Origin: Longimicrobiales bacterium
GTDB lineage: Bacteria; Gemmatimonadota; Gemmatimonadetes; Longimicrobiales; Gaopeijiaceae
NCBI GenBank assembly: GCA_028278645.1
Contig: JANQDZ010000073.1
Location: 1-64,000, forward strand
DNA length: 64,000 bases
Direction of reading: 5' to 3'
Positions 50,422 to 59,693 of the stretch are shown piece by piece. Every line of letters begins with the position of its first letter. Positions within the stretch are counted from its first letter, which is position 1. The position numbers and the translations under genes are program-made. The notes under the pieces were generated by a model that did not search any database, was not told the DNA's origin, and saw nothing but the letters and a program-made list of their open reading frames with translations.

Positions 50422-51854
50422 GCCGATCTTCCCCGACCCATCACCCAGCCGACGCCGAACGTCACCAGCGTCCCGATAAAGACGAACCACGGCCAGGCCA
50501 CCTTCTCCGGAATGGTCAACCAGATGGCCATCACCACACCAATCCCAGCCACCATGCCGATGATCGTTCCCCTTTGATCAGCCCGCTTGGAGAGGACCCC
50601 CAATCCAAAAGCGCCCAGCAAGCCCCCGTAGACCACCGATGCGATTCCCAGCGCCACCTCCACGGCCGAGGTCCTCGTACTGAGGGGGATAAACAGAGTT
50701 GCTCCCCCGATCAGGAGGGCAGCCCATAGAAGTGTGAACCCCTTCCCCGCCCTGAGGATCTTTTTCTCGTCACCGACGACTCCCCGGAGGGGAGCCCAGA
50801 AGTCGTAGGCTGCTGCCGAGGCGAGGGAGTTGATGGAGGAGGAAAGAGACGACATGGCCGCGGCGAAGATCCCGGCGATGAGGAGGCCCGTGACGCCCGG
50901 AGGCATCTGCTCCACGATGAATCGAGCAAAGATCTCGTCTGACCGCTCGAACTCGATCCCACCGTAGAAGACCCAGAGGCCCAAACCCACCAGGAGGAAG
51001 ATCAGGAACTGGGCCATGACCATTACCGCGCTCCAGATCAACGCTTGTTGGGACGCCCTCAGGTCCTTGCAGGTGAGGAGGCGCTGCACGATGAGTTGGT
51101 CGGCGCCGTGAGAGCCCATGGTGAGGAACCCTCCCCCCACCAGGCCGGCCCAGAAAGTATAGGGGACCGACAGGGAGCCCTGGAAATCCAGGATCGTCGT
51201 CTTCCCGGCCACCCTGGCCTGGCTCACAATCTCCCCCCATCCGCCCACAACCAGGTCCTGGAGGATCACCGCAGCAATCATGGCCCCCACCAGGTAAAGA
51301 ACCATCTGGAGGGCGTCCACCCAAACAACGGCCTTTATCCCGCCGAAGTACGTATAGACGAGGGTCAGGGCCCCGATAACCGCAATGGAAACCGGGTAAG
51401 GCCACCCCGTTATCAGCGCCAGTGGAATCGCGGTGGCGAAAAGCCTCACCGAATCCGCCAGGAGACGTGTGGCCATGAAGATGGACGAGGTGAACCGGCG
51501 CACTCCGGTGCCGAACCGGGTCCCCAGGAGGGCATAGGCGGTGGTCAGCTCCCCTCTGAAGTACGCCGGAAGGAGGAGGCCCGATACGACCATACGCCCC
51601 ACTAGATACCCGATGGTGAGCTGGAGAAAACCCAGGGTCCCGACGTAGGCCACCCCTGGAATACTTAGGAACGTGAGAGTGCTGGTTTCAGTAGCCACCA
51701 CCGAGAGCATGACCGCCCCCCAGGGCAACTCACGGTTTCCAAGGAAATAGTCCGTGCCCCCCGTCTGCCCCCGGCCCAACCACGCGCCCCAGGCGGTGAC
51801 CCCGAGGAGATAGGCGGCGATGACCACCACATCCAGCATAGGAATGGCCCCCAT
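50418..51854 (-). CDS. sodium:solute symporter (SSS family)
   Basis: The 478-residue membrane protein has about 13 hydrophobic segments and SSS-family signatures: YFLGNRELPWGAVMLSVVATETSTLTFLSIPG (split over residues 36-67), then GGIKAVVWVDALQM and SSLSSSINSLASAAAYDFW. SSS proteins import sugars, amino acids or organic acids with Na+. Position between a sugar kinase and a NagZ/AmiE-like fusion, overlapping the kinase start and only 3 bp from the fusion's stop, points to uptake of MurNAc, GlcNAc or related products. The substrate is inferred. Confidence 0.9.
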   Translation of the reverse strand: MGAIPMLDVVVIAAYLLGVTAWGAWLGRGQTGGTDYFLGNRELPWGAVMLSVVATETSTLTFLSIPGVAYVGTLGFLQLTIGYLVGRMVVSGLLLPAYFRGELTTAYALLGTRFGTGVRRFTSSIFMATRLLADSVRLFATAIPLALITGWPYPVSIAVIGALTLVYTYFGGIKAVVWVDALQMVLYLVGAMIAAVILQDLVVGGWGEIVSQARVAGKTTILDFQGSLSVPYTFWAGLVGGGFLTMGSHGADQLIVQRLLTCKDLRASQQALIWSAVMVMAQFLIFLLVGLGLWVFYGGIEFERSDEIFARFIVEQMPPGVTGLLIAGIFAAAMSSLSSSINSLASAAAYDFWAPLRGVVGDEKKILRAGKGFTLLWAALLIGGATLFIPLSTRTSAVEVALGIASVVYGGLLGAFGLGVLSKRADQRGTIIGMVAGIGVVMAIWLTIPEKVAWPWFVFIGTLVTFGVGWVMGRGRSA

Positions 51855-51857
51855 CTT

Positions 51858-54800
51858 CTAACCTCCCGCCAAGAGGGTTGAAGAGCCCCCCCGAGGGGGC
51901 CGGAGCGGCTGGTCGGTTATGGACTTTGCCACGGCGTCGTGAACAGCCCTTCTGAGCGGCACGTGTTTCGAGTTGTTCCTGGTGGGATTGGTCCGGGACG
52001 TGAGTAGGACCACAAAGACCTCCAGTTCCGGATCGATCCATATCGAAGTCCCGGTGAACCCTGTATGCCCGAAGGCTCGGTCCGAGAAGTAGCCACCAGA
52101 GGAGGATCGCTCCGATGGGGTGTCCCACCCCAAGGCCCTCGAGGAGGTGGAATCATACCTGCGGGTGAACAGCTCCACGCTGGTTGGAGCGGCGATTCGG
52201 ATCGGGCCCGGCCGGGAAGCGGAGCAGGGCAGGCCGCTCCCCTCCTGGTTCGTACAGGGTGGGATGCTCCCGCCATTCAGGAGCGTCTGAGCCAGGACGG
52301 CCATGTCCCTGGCGGACGAGAACAGCCCGGCGTGACCTGCGATCCCCCCGATGGCGTGGGCATTCTCATCATGGACTGAACCGTGGACGTGGGTATTCCT
52401 GTACGTCGTGTCCACTTCAGTAGGGGCGATCCGGGGAAGGAGGCCCGGGTCAGGCAGGAAGCCCGTGTCTTGCATGCCGAGAGGCCCCCAAACCCTGGCA
52501 CGAAGGAAGGAGTCCAGATCGGTTCCCGTCAGCTCCTCCACGATGAAGGCCAGAGTCATCAAACCGATATCGGAGTAGACGGTGGAATCCCCCGGAGCAT
52601 AGTCCAGCGGGAGGGCTCCGATGGCATTCTTGTAGGCATCGTCACCCTCCATCTCGAGAAAGAACCTCCGGAAGGGTGGTAGGCCCGCCCGATGAAGCAG
52701 AAGATGCCGAACGAGCACCTTCTCTTTCTTCGGGTCCCCGGCACTCCACCAAGGGAGGTATGAAACAACCTGCTCGTCCAGATCCAAACGTCCCGCCTCG
52801 ACCAGGATCATGGCCGCGGAGGTGGTAGCCGAGACCTTGGTGACGGAGGCCATGTCCCAGAGGGAGGACGGGGTCGCCGGAGGGGCGTCCGGGTCCCAGG
52901 CCAGCCGGCCGTAACCCCGGAGCCTCACCAACTTTCCCCTTCGCCCCACAGCCAAAGCAGCGCCAGGCGAGGCCGAATCGGCTACGGCCGCAAGGATGAT
53001 GGAATCCAGGACCGCCAGCCCTATGGGATCCAGGCCAACTTCGGTGGGGTCCACCTCCAGGGGAGAGATGACCGGGTCCTGGTATCCGGCCCCGCCCGTG
53101 CCGGTGGGAGCGTCCCCAGGATCCCTCCTTAGGATCCCGATCTCCAACTCCTGCTCCGAGGCGGCCCCCAGCCTCGGAACGTCCGGCACTCGTTCCCGCA
53201 CCAAGCCGTCTCCCATCCGGTGGAGGGGTGGGAGTGAAACCGGGAGGGTCCCTGATATGGCAGACTCCCCCACCAGAGCTCGGGCCGCTGCCGCCTGGGA
53301 GACCTCGTGAGGCCCCCAGGCCATGAGATAGGTCCCGACGCCGGGAAAGGCCGTAAGGAGATAGGGGTTGCCCAGGGACACCACGACGGTGGCCTTTCTG
53401 GCCGAGCTTTCCTCCACGAATCGGGCGAACGCTTCGGGTACCATCACCTCCCCGGCCCCGGCTCGCGGGGGGACAAAGGCGCTTACGATCACCAGGTCTA
53501 CCTCACCCCTTAGCCAGGCCAGCTCCTCGAAGGCGACGGCGGGGCTGTCGGGAGACAGGCGACGTGTAGTCAGGCCCCGAAAGTAGGTTCCGAGGGCGGA
53601 CCCTAGGGCCCGACCGGCCGTGAGGTCCTCGTCTCGAGCGTAAACCACGTGGAGGGTTCGGGAGTAGTCCCGCGGATCAATGGGAATCAAACCGCCCCTA
53701 TCCCTGGGAAGGGTCACCGAACGAGTGGCGGCAGAGTCGGCCAAGGCCAGGTGTTGGGCCGAAGCAACCTGGGTGGTGATGTGGTCCAGGTATACCTTTC
53801 GGGTCCTGTGGAGACCCACCCGTGCTTTCATCTCCAAGAGCCGCCTCACCGAGGCGTCGATCCGCTCCCTGGAGATGCGGCCGGAGTTCACCGCCTCCTC
53901 CAGGGCATCGAGGGTCACCCAGACATCCGCCGGTGCCAGGATGATGTCTGCCCCGGCCTCTACCGCCAGGACGGCCGCTTCCCCGACGCCATAACCGTCG
54001 GAGATAGCCCTCATGCGAATGGCGTCCGTGAGGAGAAGCCCGTCGAAACCCATGTCCTCCCGGAGGAGCTCGGTGAGGAAGAAAGGAGAGAGGGTGGCGG
54101 GGAGCCCGTCCGGTCCCAAAACCTCCGGAACCGCCACATGGGCGGTCATGACAGCATCCACACCCTCTTCCACGGCCCGCCGAAACGGGATCAGTTCCAG
54201 GGCCTCCAGGCGTGCCCGGTCCGCATCGACGATGGGGAGCTCCACATGGGAGTCGGTCCTGGTGTCGCCGTGGCCCGGAAAGTGTTTGGCCGTCGTGAGG
54301 ATCCCACCCTCCGCAGCACCGGCCAGGTAGGCTGCCCCCAGGCGGGCAACGTCCTCAGGGTCCTCCCCGAAAGAACGGGTATTGATGATGGGGTTCTGGG
54401 GGTTCGAGTTCACATCCAGAACCGGCGCGAAGTTCAGATGGACCCCCACGGCCCTCGCCTCCAGGGCCGTTACCCGGCCGTACTCCCATGCGAACCGGTC
54501 GTCCCCGATGGCACCAAAAGCCATGGTCGGAGGAAAAGAGGTTCCTCCCCCCTGGGGCAGGAGAGTGGGGAGGGCGTAGCTGTGGTTGATCCGCATCCCG
54601 GGGCCACCGTTCTCGAAATCCGAGGAGACGAGAAGGGGCACCTTTGCCCTGGCCTGGAGGGCGTTCAGCTTCGCGCCGTAGGTGTGGGGGAGCCCGATGG
54701 AGATTACGACTCCACCGATCCCCCCTTCTTCCACGTACCTGGCATACTCACGGAATTCGGGACCGCTGGTGGAGGTATACGCCCCGGACATCCACGGGAT

Positions 54801-55022
54801 GATGAGTTGGCCGATGGCTTCACGGAGCGTCAGAGAAGAAAGGGTTTCCTCGACCCAAGCCGCACCGTCGGCATCCGGCGCGGGCAACAGCGGGGCCGAG
54901 GGGGAGGGTGGCCTGGGCGGAGAGGCTTGGCCGCACCCCAACAACAGGCCGAAGAGAAGGAGAAGCGCTCGAGGGATTCCCGGCTTACGGAAACTCCCGC
55001 CCACTTTCCCTGATCGGAACAT
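51858..55022 (-). CDS. lipoprotein fusion of NagZ-type GH3 beta-N-acetylhexosaminidase and class C beta-lactamase/AmiE-like hydrolase
   Basis: The 1054-residue lipoprotein (Cys about residue 30) has a GH3 domain with KHFPGHGDTRTDSH (246-259, general acid/base dyad D257/H259) and nucleophile D333, then the GH3 C-terminal domain to about 590. A serine beta-lactamase-fold domain follows (about 660-1035) with S726-x-x-K729, Y816-S-D818 and H986-T-G988. In Bacillus subtilis the separate genes nagZ and amiE (ybbE) do consecutive steps on muropeptides; here they are joined. Predicted: release of GlcNAc and removal of peptide or ester groups from peptidoglycan fragments outside the inner membrane. 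The start overlaps the upstream NagZ gene by 38 bp. Confidence 0.88.
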   Translation of the reverse strand: MFRSGKVGGSFRKPGIPRALLLLFGLLLGCGQASPPRPPSPSAPLLPAPDADGAAWVEETLSSLTLREAIGQLIIPWMSGAYTSTSGPEFREYARYVEEGGIGGVVISIGLPHTYGAKLNALQARAKVPLLVSSDFENGGPGMRINHSYALPTLLPQGGGTSFPPTMAFGAIGDDRFAWEYGRVTALEARAVGVHLNFAPVLDVNSNPQNPIINTRSFGEDPEDVARLGAAYLAGAAEGGILTTAKHFPGHGDTRTDSHVELPIVDADRARLEALELIPFRRAVEEGVDAVMTAHVAVPEVLGPDGLPATLSPFFLTELLREDMGFDGLLLTDAIRMRAISDGYGVGEAAVLAVEAGADIILAPADVWVTLDALEEAVNSGRISRERIDASVRRLLEMKARVGLHRTRKVYLDHITTQVASAQHLALADSAATRSVTLPRDRGGLIPIDPRDYSRTLHVVYARDEDLTAGRALGSALGTYFRGLTTRRLSPDSPAVAFEELAWLRGEVDLVIVSAFVPPRAGAGEVMVPEAFARFVEESSARKATVVVSLGNPYLLTAFPGVGTYLMAWGPHEVSQAAAARALVGESAISGTLPVSLPPLHRMGDGLVRERVPDVPRLGAASEQELEIGILRRDPGDAPTGTGGAGYQDPVISPLEVDPTEVGLDPIGLAVLDSIILAAVADSASPGAALAVGRRGKLVRLRGYGRLAWDPDAPPATPSSLWDMASVTKVSATTSAAMILVEAGRLDLDEQVVSYLPWWSAGDPKKEKVLVRHLLLHRAGLPPFRRFFLEMEGDDAYKNAIGALPLDYAPGDSTVYSDIGLMTLAFIVEELTGTDLDSFLRARVWGPLGMQDTGFLPDPGLLPRIAPTEVDTTYRNTHVHGSVHDENAHAIGGIAGHAGLFSSARDMAVLAQTLLNGGSIPPCTNQEGSGLPCSASRPGPIRIAAPTSVELFTRRYDSTSSRALGWDTPSERSSSGGYFSDRAFGHTGFTGTSIWIDPELEVFVVLLTSRTNPTRNNSKHVPLRRAVHDAVAKSITDQPLRPPRGGSSTLLAGG

Positions 55023-56907
55023 GGATACCGTCCCCTATTTCAAAGAAGGGGGGAATCCGCGTCGGGGTCCTCCCCTGGATCTCGATCTCCCCGAAGAGAG
55101 CTTTGGCCGCAGCCCGTTGGCTCACTTCAGCGCCGCTCCAGCCAAGAAGATAGGACTGGGCGTCCGGGAACTCCGAGAGTAGATAGGGATTCCCGAAGGA
55201 CACCACGACGTGCGGGATTTCCTCCTGGGCCAGTGCCTGGATGAACTCCGAAGTTTCTTCAGGGATCGCCACGCTTCCCGAGTACGAAACGATGGTCACG
55301 AACAGCGAAACCACAACCAGATCCGAGGTACGGGCCCGCTCCAGAAGCCCGTCATAGGAATCAGCCGGCGAGTCACGGTTCAGCTCAGCAACGGCCATTC
55401 GTGGGTACCGGGATCGGAGCCGAGCATTAAAGACGCGGCCCGCCATCAAGTCCGTGCTTCCCCGGTACGTCACCGACATCACGCGGGCGGTCCGGGTGCC
55501 CAGGAGGGGAAGAAGGTTCCGCTCGTTCCTCAGCAGCGTGATGGAACGGTCGGCAACCTCTTGGGCGACCTCTTCATGCTCCGGGATGCCAACCTGGCTG
55601 GCTACTCGATCCACTTGAACAGAGCGGTCGGCGGCGAGGCCCATATCCTCTTTCGCCCGGAGCAGCCGCAGGACCGAAGCGTCCAGCCGGTCCTCCGATA
55701 CCCGGCCCTCCTCCACTGCCGTCACCAATCCGTCCCGAGCCGCCTCCGGGTTCGGGGGCATGAGGATCACGTCGGCCCCGGCCTCCAAAGCTCGGACAGC
55801 GGCCTCCTGCCGTCGATACCCGCGATCGATGGCGTACATGTCCATGGCGTCGGTGAAGATCAGTCCGTCGAATCCCATGTCCTCCCTCAAAAGGCCGGTG
55901 AGGACCTCATGAGAGAGGGTTGTCGGCACACGGGACTCCCCCGTCAAGGCCGGCAAGTAGAGGTGGGCAGTCATAATGCCACCGATACCACCATCGATGG
56001 CGGCCTGGAACGGAGCCAGCTCGACCGAGTCCAATCGCTCCCTGTCTACGTTGATGATGGGGAGCTCCAGATGGGAGTCCGTCTCCGTGTCGCCGTGGCC
56101 AGGGAAGTGCTTCCCCGTGGCGATCCCTCCGGCCTCCTGAACGCCCTGGAAAAAAGCCGACCCCAGGCGAGCGACCACTCCGGGATCTTCCCCGAAGGAC
56201 CTGATGTTGATAATGGGGTTCTCGGGATTGTTGTTCACATCGAGGACTGGGGCGAACGGGACGTGGATGCCCAACGCCCTAGCCTCGAGGCCTGTTACTC
56301 GTCCCATCTCCTCCGCCAGCTCGTCGTCCCCCGTAGCCCCCACCGCCATAAGTGAAGGGAACTCCGTTGCCCCTCCCAGGTCGATGGGGCCGGGTAGGAA
56401 AACAGCGCCGTCGAACCGGAATCCGGCACCCCTCTCCAGGTCGGCCGCCACAAGGAGTGGCACCTGCGCCTCCTCCTGAAGCTTGTTCAGCTTCACCGCC
56501 ACCTCGGTGGGCGAGCCCACCGACACGATGACGCCGCCCACACCGATGTCCTCCACCATCTCCCGGATTCGTTGCTGGCTGGAAGATCCGTCCGGGGCGA
56601 AGTCACCCAAAACCCATGGCATGAGGAGTTGGCCTGCCTTCTCCTCGAGAGTCAGCGTGGAGAGGACCGAGTCGGCCCAGGAGTCGAAGGCCGGAGGCGG
56701 CTCGACCGCCGCCGTGTCTTCCAGTACGGGCTCCTCCGCCGCTTCCGCTGGGGCCGCCGCGTCGGCGACCGAACCGGCGACCGTATCCGGGGCGGGGATG
56801 CCTACCTGAGGACCTTGATTCCCTCCCACGCCACTGGAGCACGACGCGAGGAAAAGCGGTCCGGTCAAAGAGAGAATCGAGAGGAGCGTGTTGAAGGAAA
56901 ACTTCAT
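54985..56907 (-). CDS. NagZ-type GH3 beta-N-acetylhexosaminidase lipoprotein
   Basis: The 640-residue protein has a lipobox (FLASCSSG), an Ala/Pro/Glu linker and a full GH3 domain with KHFPGHGDTETDSH and nucleophile Asp in IFTDAMDM, plus the second GH3 domain to the end. It would cleave GlcNAc-beta-1,4 from MurNAc-containing fragments. It is a close relative of the GH3 half of the next gene but lacks the beta-lactamase-like domain, so the two look like a duplication followed by fusion or loss. First gene of the minus-strand salvage operon; divergent from namZ. Confidence 0.9.
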   Translation of the reverse strand: MKFSFNTLLSILSLTGPLFLASCSSGVGGNQGPQVGIPAPDTVAGSVADAAAPAEAAEEPVLEDTAAVEPPPAFDSWADSVLSTLTLEEKAGQLLMPWVLGDFAPDGSSSQQRIREMVEDIGVGGVIVSVGSPTEVAVKLNKLQEEAQVPLLVAADLERGAGFRFDGAVFLPGPIDLGGATEFPSLMAVGATGDDELAEEMGRVTGLEARALGIHVPFAPVLDVNNNPENPIINIRSFGEDPGVVARLGSAFFQGVQEAGGIATGKHFPGHGDTETDSHLELPIINVDRERLDSVELAPFQAAIDGGIGGIMTAHLYLPALTGESRVPTTLSHEVLTGLLREDMGFDGLIFTDAMDMYAIDRGYRRQEAAVRALEAGADVILMPPNPEAARDGLVTAVEEGRVSEDRLDASVLRLLRAKEDMGLAADRSVQVDRVASQVGIPEHEEVAQEVADRSITLLRNERNLLPLLGTRTARVMSVTYRGSTDLMAGRVFNARLRSRYPRMAVAELNRDSPADSYDGLLERARTSDLVVVSLFVTIVSYSGSVAIPEETSEFIQALAQEEIPHVVVSFGNPYLLSEFPDAQSYLLGWSGAEVSQRAAAKALFGEIEIQGRTPTRIPPFFEIGDGIHVPIRESGREFP

Positions 56908-57000
56908 CTCAGGTCAGCCCTTCTGGCTGATTTGTGGTTTGTTCGGAAGGCGCGTTGACGGAGGATAAGCTGGCGACGATGTTGCGCTGGGCCGGAAAAA

Positions 57001-57040
57001 CCCCGGTCCACCCCCCCCAACCGAGACCGGGGAGCAAGTT
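57001..57040 (+). promoter_or_regulatory. hairpin covering the namZ ribosome-binding site
   Basis: A perfect 8-bp inverted repeat (57001-57008 with 57025-57032, CCCCGGTC and its complement) lies in the leader of the NamZ-type gene. Its right arm includes the first four bases of the ribosome site GGGGAG (57029-57034), 6 bases before ATG 57041. Folding could limit translation. A C-rich stretch forms the loop. Confidence 0.4.
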
Positions 57041-58327
57041 ATGAGGCCCAAAAGACCGCCACAATCCTCAATCCTGGGTGCGGTCCTTTTGTCCGCCACC
57101 GCCTGTGCCCAGGAAGGGAACGCGTCCGCCGATCAGGGGTCTCTTACCCCCGATCCACCAGTGTTACACCAGGCCTCGACACCCGTTCGCCCAGGGATCG
57201 AAGTCCTCTTATCGGATTCCATCCACCTGGTGGCCGGCCTACGTGTAGGCCTCATCACCAACCACACGGGAATCGACCGGGCCGGCGTCCATAGCATCGA
57301 CCGCATCAACGACGCCTCAGAGGTTCAACTGGCGGCCCTCTTTTCCCCAGAGCACGGGATTCGGGGGGAAGCGGAAGGGGGCATCGGGATCGACAGTCAA
57401 ACAGATGAGAGGACGGGGCTGACGATTTTCTCCCTGTATGGCGAAACTCGGAAGCCGACGCTCGAGATGTTGGCCGGACTGGACGCATTGCTTTTTGATA
57501 TCCAGGACGTGGGAGCAAGGTATTACACCTACGTGTCCACCATGGCTCTGGGTATGGAAGCGGCGGGCGAAGCCGGAATCCCATTCATCGTCCTCGATCG
57601 ACCGAATCCCATCGGCGGCCTGGCCATTCAGGGGTCCATGTTGGAGCCGGAGTTTTCCACTTTTGTTGGGCTCTTCCCGGTTCCCATGCGGCACGGGATG
57701 ACCCCTGGTGAACTTGCAAAGTTGTACGTGGGAGAGTTCGGCGTAGAAGTCGACCTCGCTGTTGTGCCCGTGGAGGGCTGGACGCGGGGGATGGCCTTCG
57801 CCGAAACCGGGCTCCCATGGGTGCCCCCGTCGCCGAACATGCCCTCGGTTGAAAGTGCGCTCCACTACCCCGGAACCTGTCTCTTCGAAGGGACCAACCT
57901 CTCGATTGGTAGGGGCACCGGCCTCGCCTTCCAGATCCTCGGAGCCCCGTGGCTCGATGGCGCCTCCCTGGCTGAATCCCTCGAGGAATACGGCTTGGTA
58001 GACGTGAACGTGGAAGCCTTCACGTTCACACCCGAAGCCCCAGGGGATGGAAAGTTCGGTGGGGAGGAGATTTCCGGGGTACGGCTGACTGCTACCGGGC
58101 CACGATACGATCCCACCACCACGGCTCTTGCCCTCCTCCGAGAGACACGACGGATGTCGGGTGACCTTTGGGAATGGCGGCAGGCCCACTTCGATCGACT
58201 GGCTGGGAACGACCGACTGAGAGAAGGCATCGAAGAAGTAGCCCCGTTCGAGAGCCTGCAAGCCGGATGGGAGGAAGGTCTGGAGGCCTTTGCCCGGTTG
58301 AGGGGATCCTATCTGATCTACGAGTGA
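57041..58327 (+). CDS. namZ: NamZ-type exo-beta-N-acetylmuramidase (DUF1343)
   Basis: The 428-residue protein has a signal or lipobox region (LLSATACAQE) and the DUF1343/NamZ domain: VGLITNHTGIDR, LAALFSPEHGIRGEAEGG, ALLFDIQDVGARYYTYVSTM, VLDRPNPIGG and PSPNMPSVESALHYPGTCLFEGTNLS (positions 270-295, split here). B. subtilis NamZ removes non-reducing-end MurNAc from peptidoglycan chains. Together with the NagZ enzymes across the divergent promoter this gives sequential release of both sugars. The M14 peptidase starts 6 bp after its stop. Confidence 0.92.
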   Translation: MRPKRPPQSSILGAVLLSATACAQEGNASADQGSLTPDPPVLHQASTPVRPGIEVLLSDSIHLVAGLRVGLITNHTGIDRAGVHSIDRINDASEVQLAALFSPEHGIRGEAEGGIGIDSQTDERTGLTIFSLYGETRKPTLEMLAGLDALLFDIQDVGARYYTYVSTMALGMEAAGEAGIPFIVLDRPNPIGGLAIQGSMLEPEFSTFVGLFPVPMRHGMTPGELAKLYVGEFGVEVDLAVVPVEGWTRGMAFAETGLPWVPPSPNMPSVESALHYPGTCLFEGTNLSIGRGTGLAFQILGAPWLDGASLAESLEEYGLVDVNVEAFTFTPEAPGDGKFGGEEISGVRLTATGPRYDPTTTALALLRETRRMSGDLWEWRQAHFDRLAGNDRLREGIEEVAPFESLQAGWEEGLEAFARLRGSYLIYE

Positions 58328-58333
58328 GACGTC

Positions 58334-59677
58334 ATGAACAAACGAGCGTTCCAGATTCTGGTCTTTGCCTCAGCGGGAGTTGCAGCGATGGCGTGCAGCC
58401 CTGGTCAACCAGCTGGTTCAGCCCCGTCTCCCGGTTCCCCTTCGCCGGTTCGAGTCGGAGCCTGGGAGGACCTCTACGAGGACGTCCGTGTGGGAGGCCT
58501 GGAGGACCGCCGGTTCGATCAGGAGAGGTTCTGGCGGGTGGCGAGAGCTGTGGTGGAGGACTCGGACAGAATCTCGGTGGAGGTGGTAGGCCAGAGTGGC
58601 GAGAGCCGGCCTATACGGCTCATCAGTTTCGGAGATGGGCCAACTCCAGTCCTGCTCTGGTCGCAGATGCATGGAGACGAGAGCACCGCCACCATGGCAC
58701 TGGCGGACATCTACTCACTCGTGGAAGAAAAGTCGAACAACCGGATGGTCCGTTCGATCCTGGAGAACCTCACGGTTTACACCATCCCCATGCTGAATCC
58801 GGATGGGGCCCAGCGCTTTCAGCGCCGGAACGCCCAGGGAATCGACATCAATCGAGACGCTAGAGCTTTGTCCACTCCGGAGGGTCAAATCCTGAAAACC
58901 GTTCGGGACCGGGTGAATCCGGTCGTGGGATTTAACCTCCACGATCAGGGCGTGGGCACCCGGGTAGGACGGACGGACCGAGGCGCGGCCATCGCGCTCC
59001 TTTCGCCCCCCTATGATCACAGCAGGGAGATCAACGACGTTCGCCTTCGAGCCATGGAGATCATGGGGGTGATGATCGCTGCCATGGAACCGATGGTAGG
59101 GGACCACATCACCCGCTACGGCGACACTTTTAATCCCAGAGCCTTCGGGGACCTCATCACCCAGTGGGGAACAAGCACGATTCTGGTCGAGTCGGGTGGA
59201 TGGTCGGAAGATCCGCAGAAGCAGTATCTGAGAAGGGTGAACTTCGTTGGTCTCATGGCGGCCCTGGAGTCCATCGCCACCGGCAGCTACCAGGGCGTCG
59301 GAAATGACGCTTACCAGGCGTTACCCGCCAACGGCCGAGGGGTGGGGGACCTTATCATTACCGGTGGGACCATCGTGATCGAGGACCTTCCCACGTATCG
59401 AGCCGACCTCTTGGTGGATTACGGGAAGCCCCTCCTGGAGGAGGACGGGACCTTCGCCGAAATCGGGGACCTGGCCGAGGTCGAAGCCCGGGACACCCTC
59501 GCGTTGGACGGTCTCTACCTGCACCCGAGGAACCGGGCCTTGGAACAGACCGACGCCGGTACCCAGTTGAGGGTCGGGGCTCCGGCCTACTTCAGCGTCA
59601 GCAGGACGGTGGACGGAAGGGACCCCCTCTGGGTTTTCAGAGGAGGTCCTCCGGATGAAATAAAGCGGAATCGGTAG
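58334..59677 (+). CDS. M14-family zinc carboxypeptidase lipoprotein
   Basis: The 447-residue protein has a lipobox in VAAMACSPG and the M14 site: zinc HxxE in SQMHGDESTA, NPDGAQRF, GIDINRDA, the His in NLHDQG and catalytic Glu in ILVESGG. The C-terminal 100 residues form an extra domain. It is 6 bp downstream of namZ and surely cotranscribed, so cleavage of peptidoglycan stem peptides (as by gamma-D-Glu-diamino acid peptidases of M14) is a reasonable inference. It shares only the fold with the M14 protein at 6841-8544. Confidence 0.87.
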   Translation: MNKRAFQILVFASAGVAAMACSPGQPAGSAPSPGSPSPVRVGAWEDLYEDVRVGGLEDRRFDQERFWRVARAVVEDSDRISVEVVGQSGESRPIRLISFGDGPTPVLLWSQMHGDESTATMALADIYSLVEEKSNNRMVRSILENLTVYTIPMLNPDGAQRFQRRNAQGIDINRDARALSTPEGQILKTVRDRVNPVVGFNLHDQGVGTRVGRTDRGAAIALLSPPYDHSREINDVRLRAMEIMGVMIAAMEPMVGDHITRYGDTFNPRAFGDLITQWGTSTILVESGGWSEDPQKQYLRRVNFVGLMAALESIATGSYQGVGNDAYQALPANGRGVGDLIITGGTIVIEDLPTYRADLLVDYGKPLLEEDGTFAEIGDLAEVEARDTLALDGLYLHPRNRALEQTDAGTQLRVGAPAYFSVSRTVDGRDPLWVFRGGPPDEIKRNR

Positions 59678-59693
59678 GTGACGCCCCTGCGGG

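Noticed and set aside
52000-53000. Antibiotic-resistance beta-lactamase
   Set aside because: The SxxK/YxD/HTG domain is fused to NagZ within a wall-salvage operon, which fits an AmiE-like enzyme better than a resistance enzyme.
53649-55013. Plus-strand open frame of 454 codons
   Set aside because: Antisense to the NagZ/AmiE-like fusion, whose catalytic motifs are intact.
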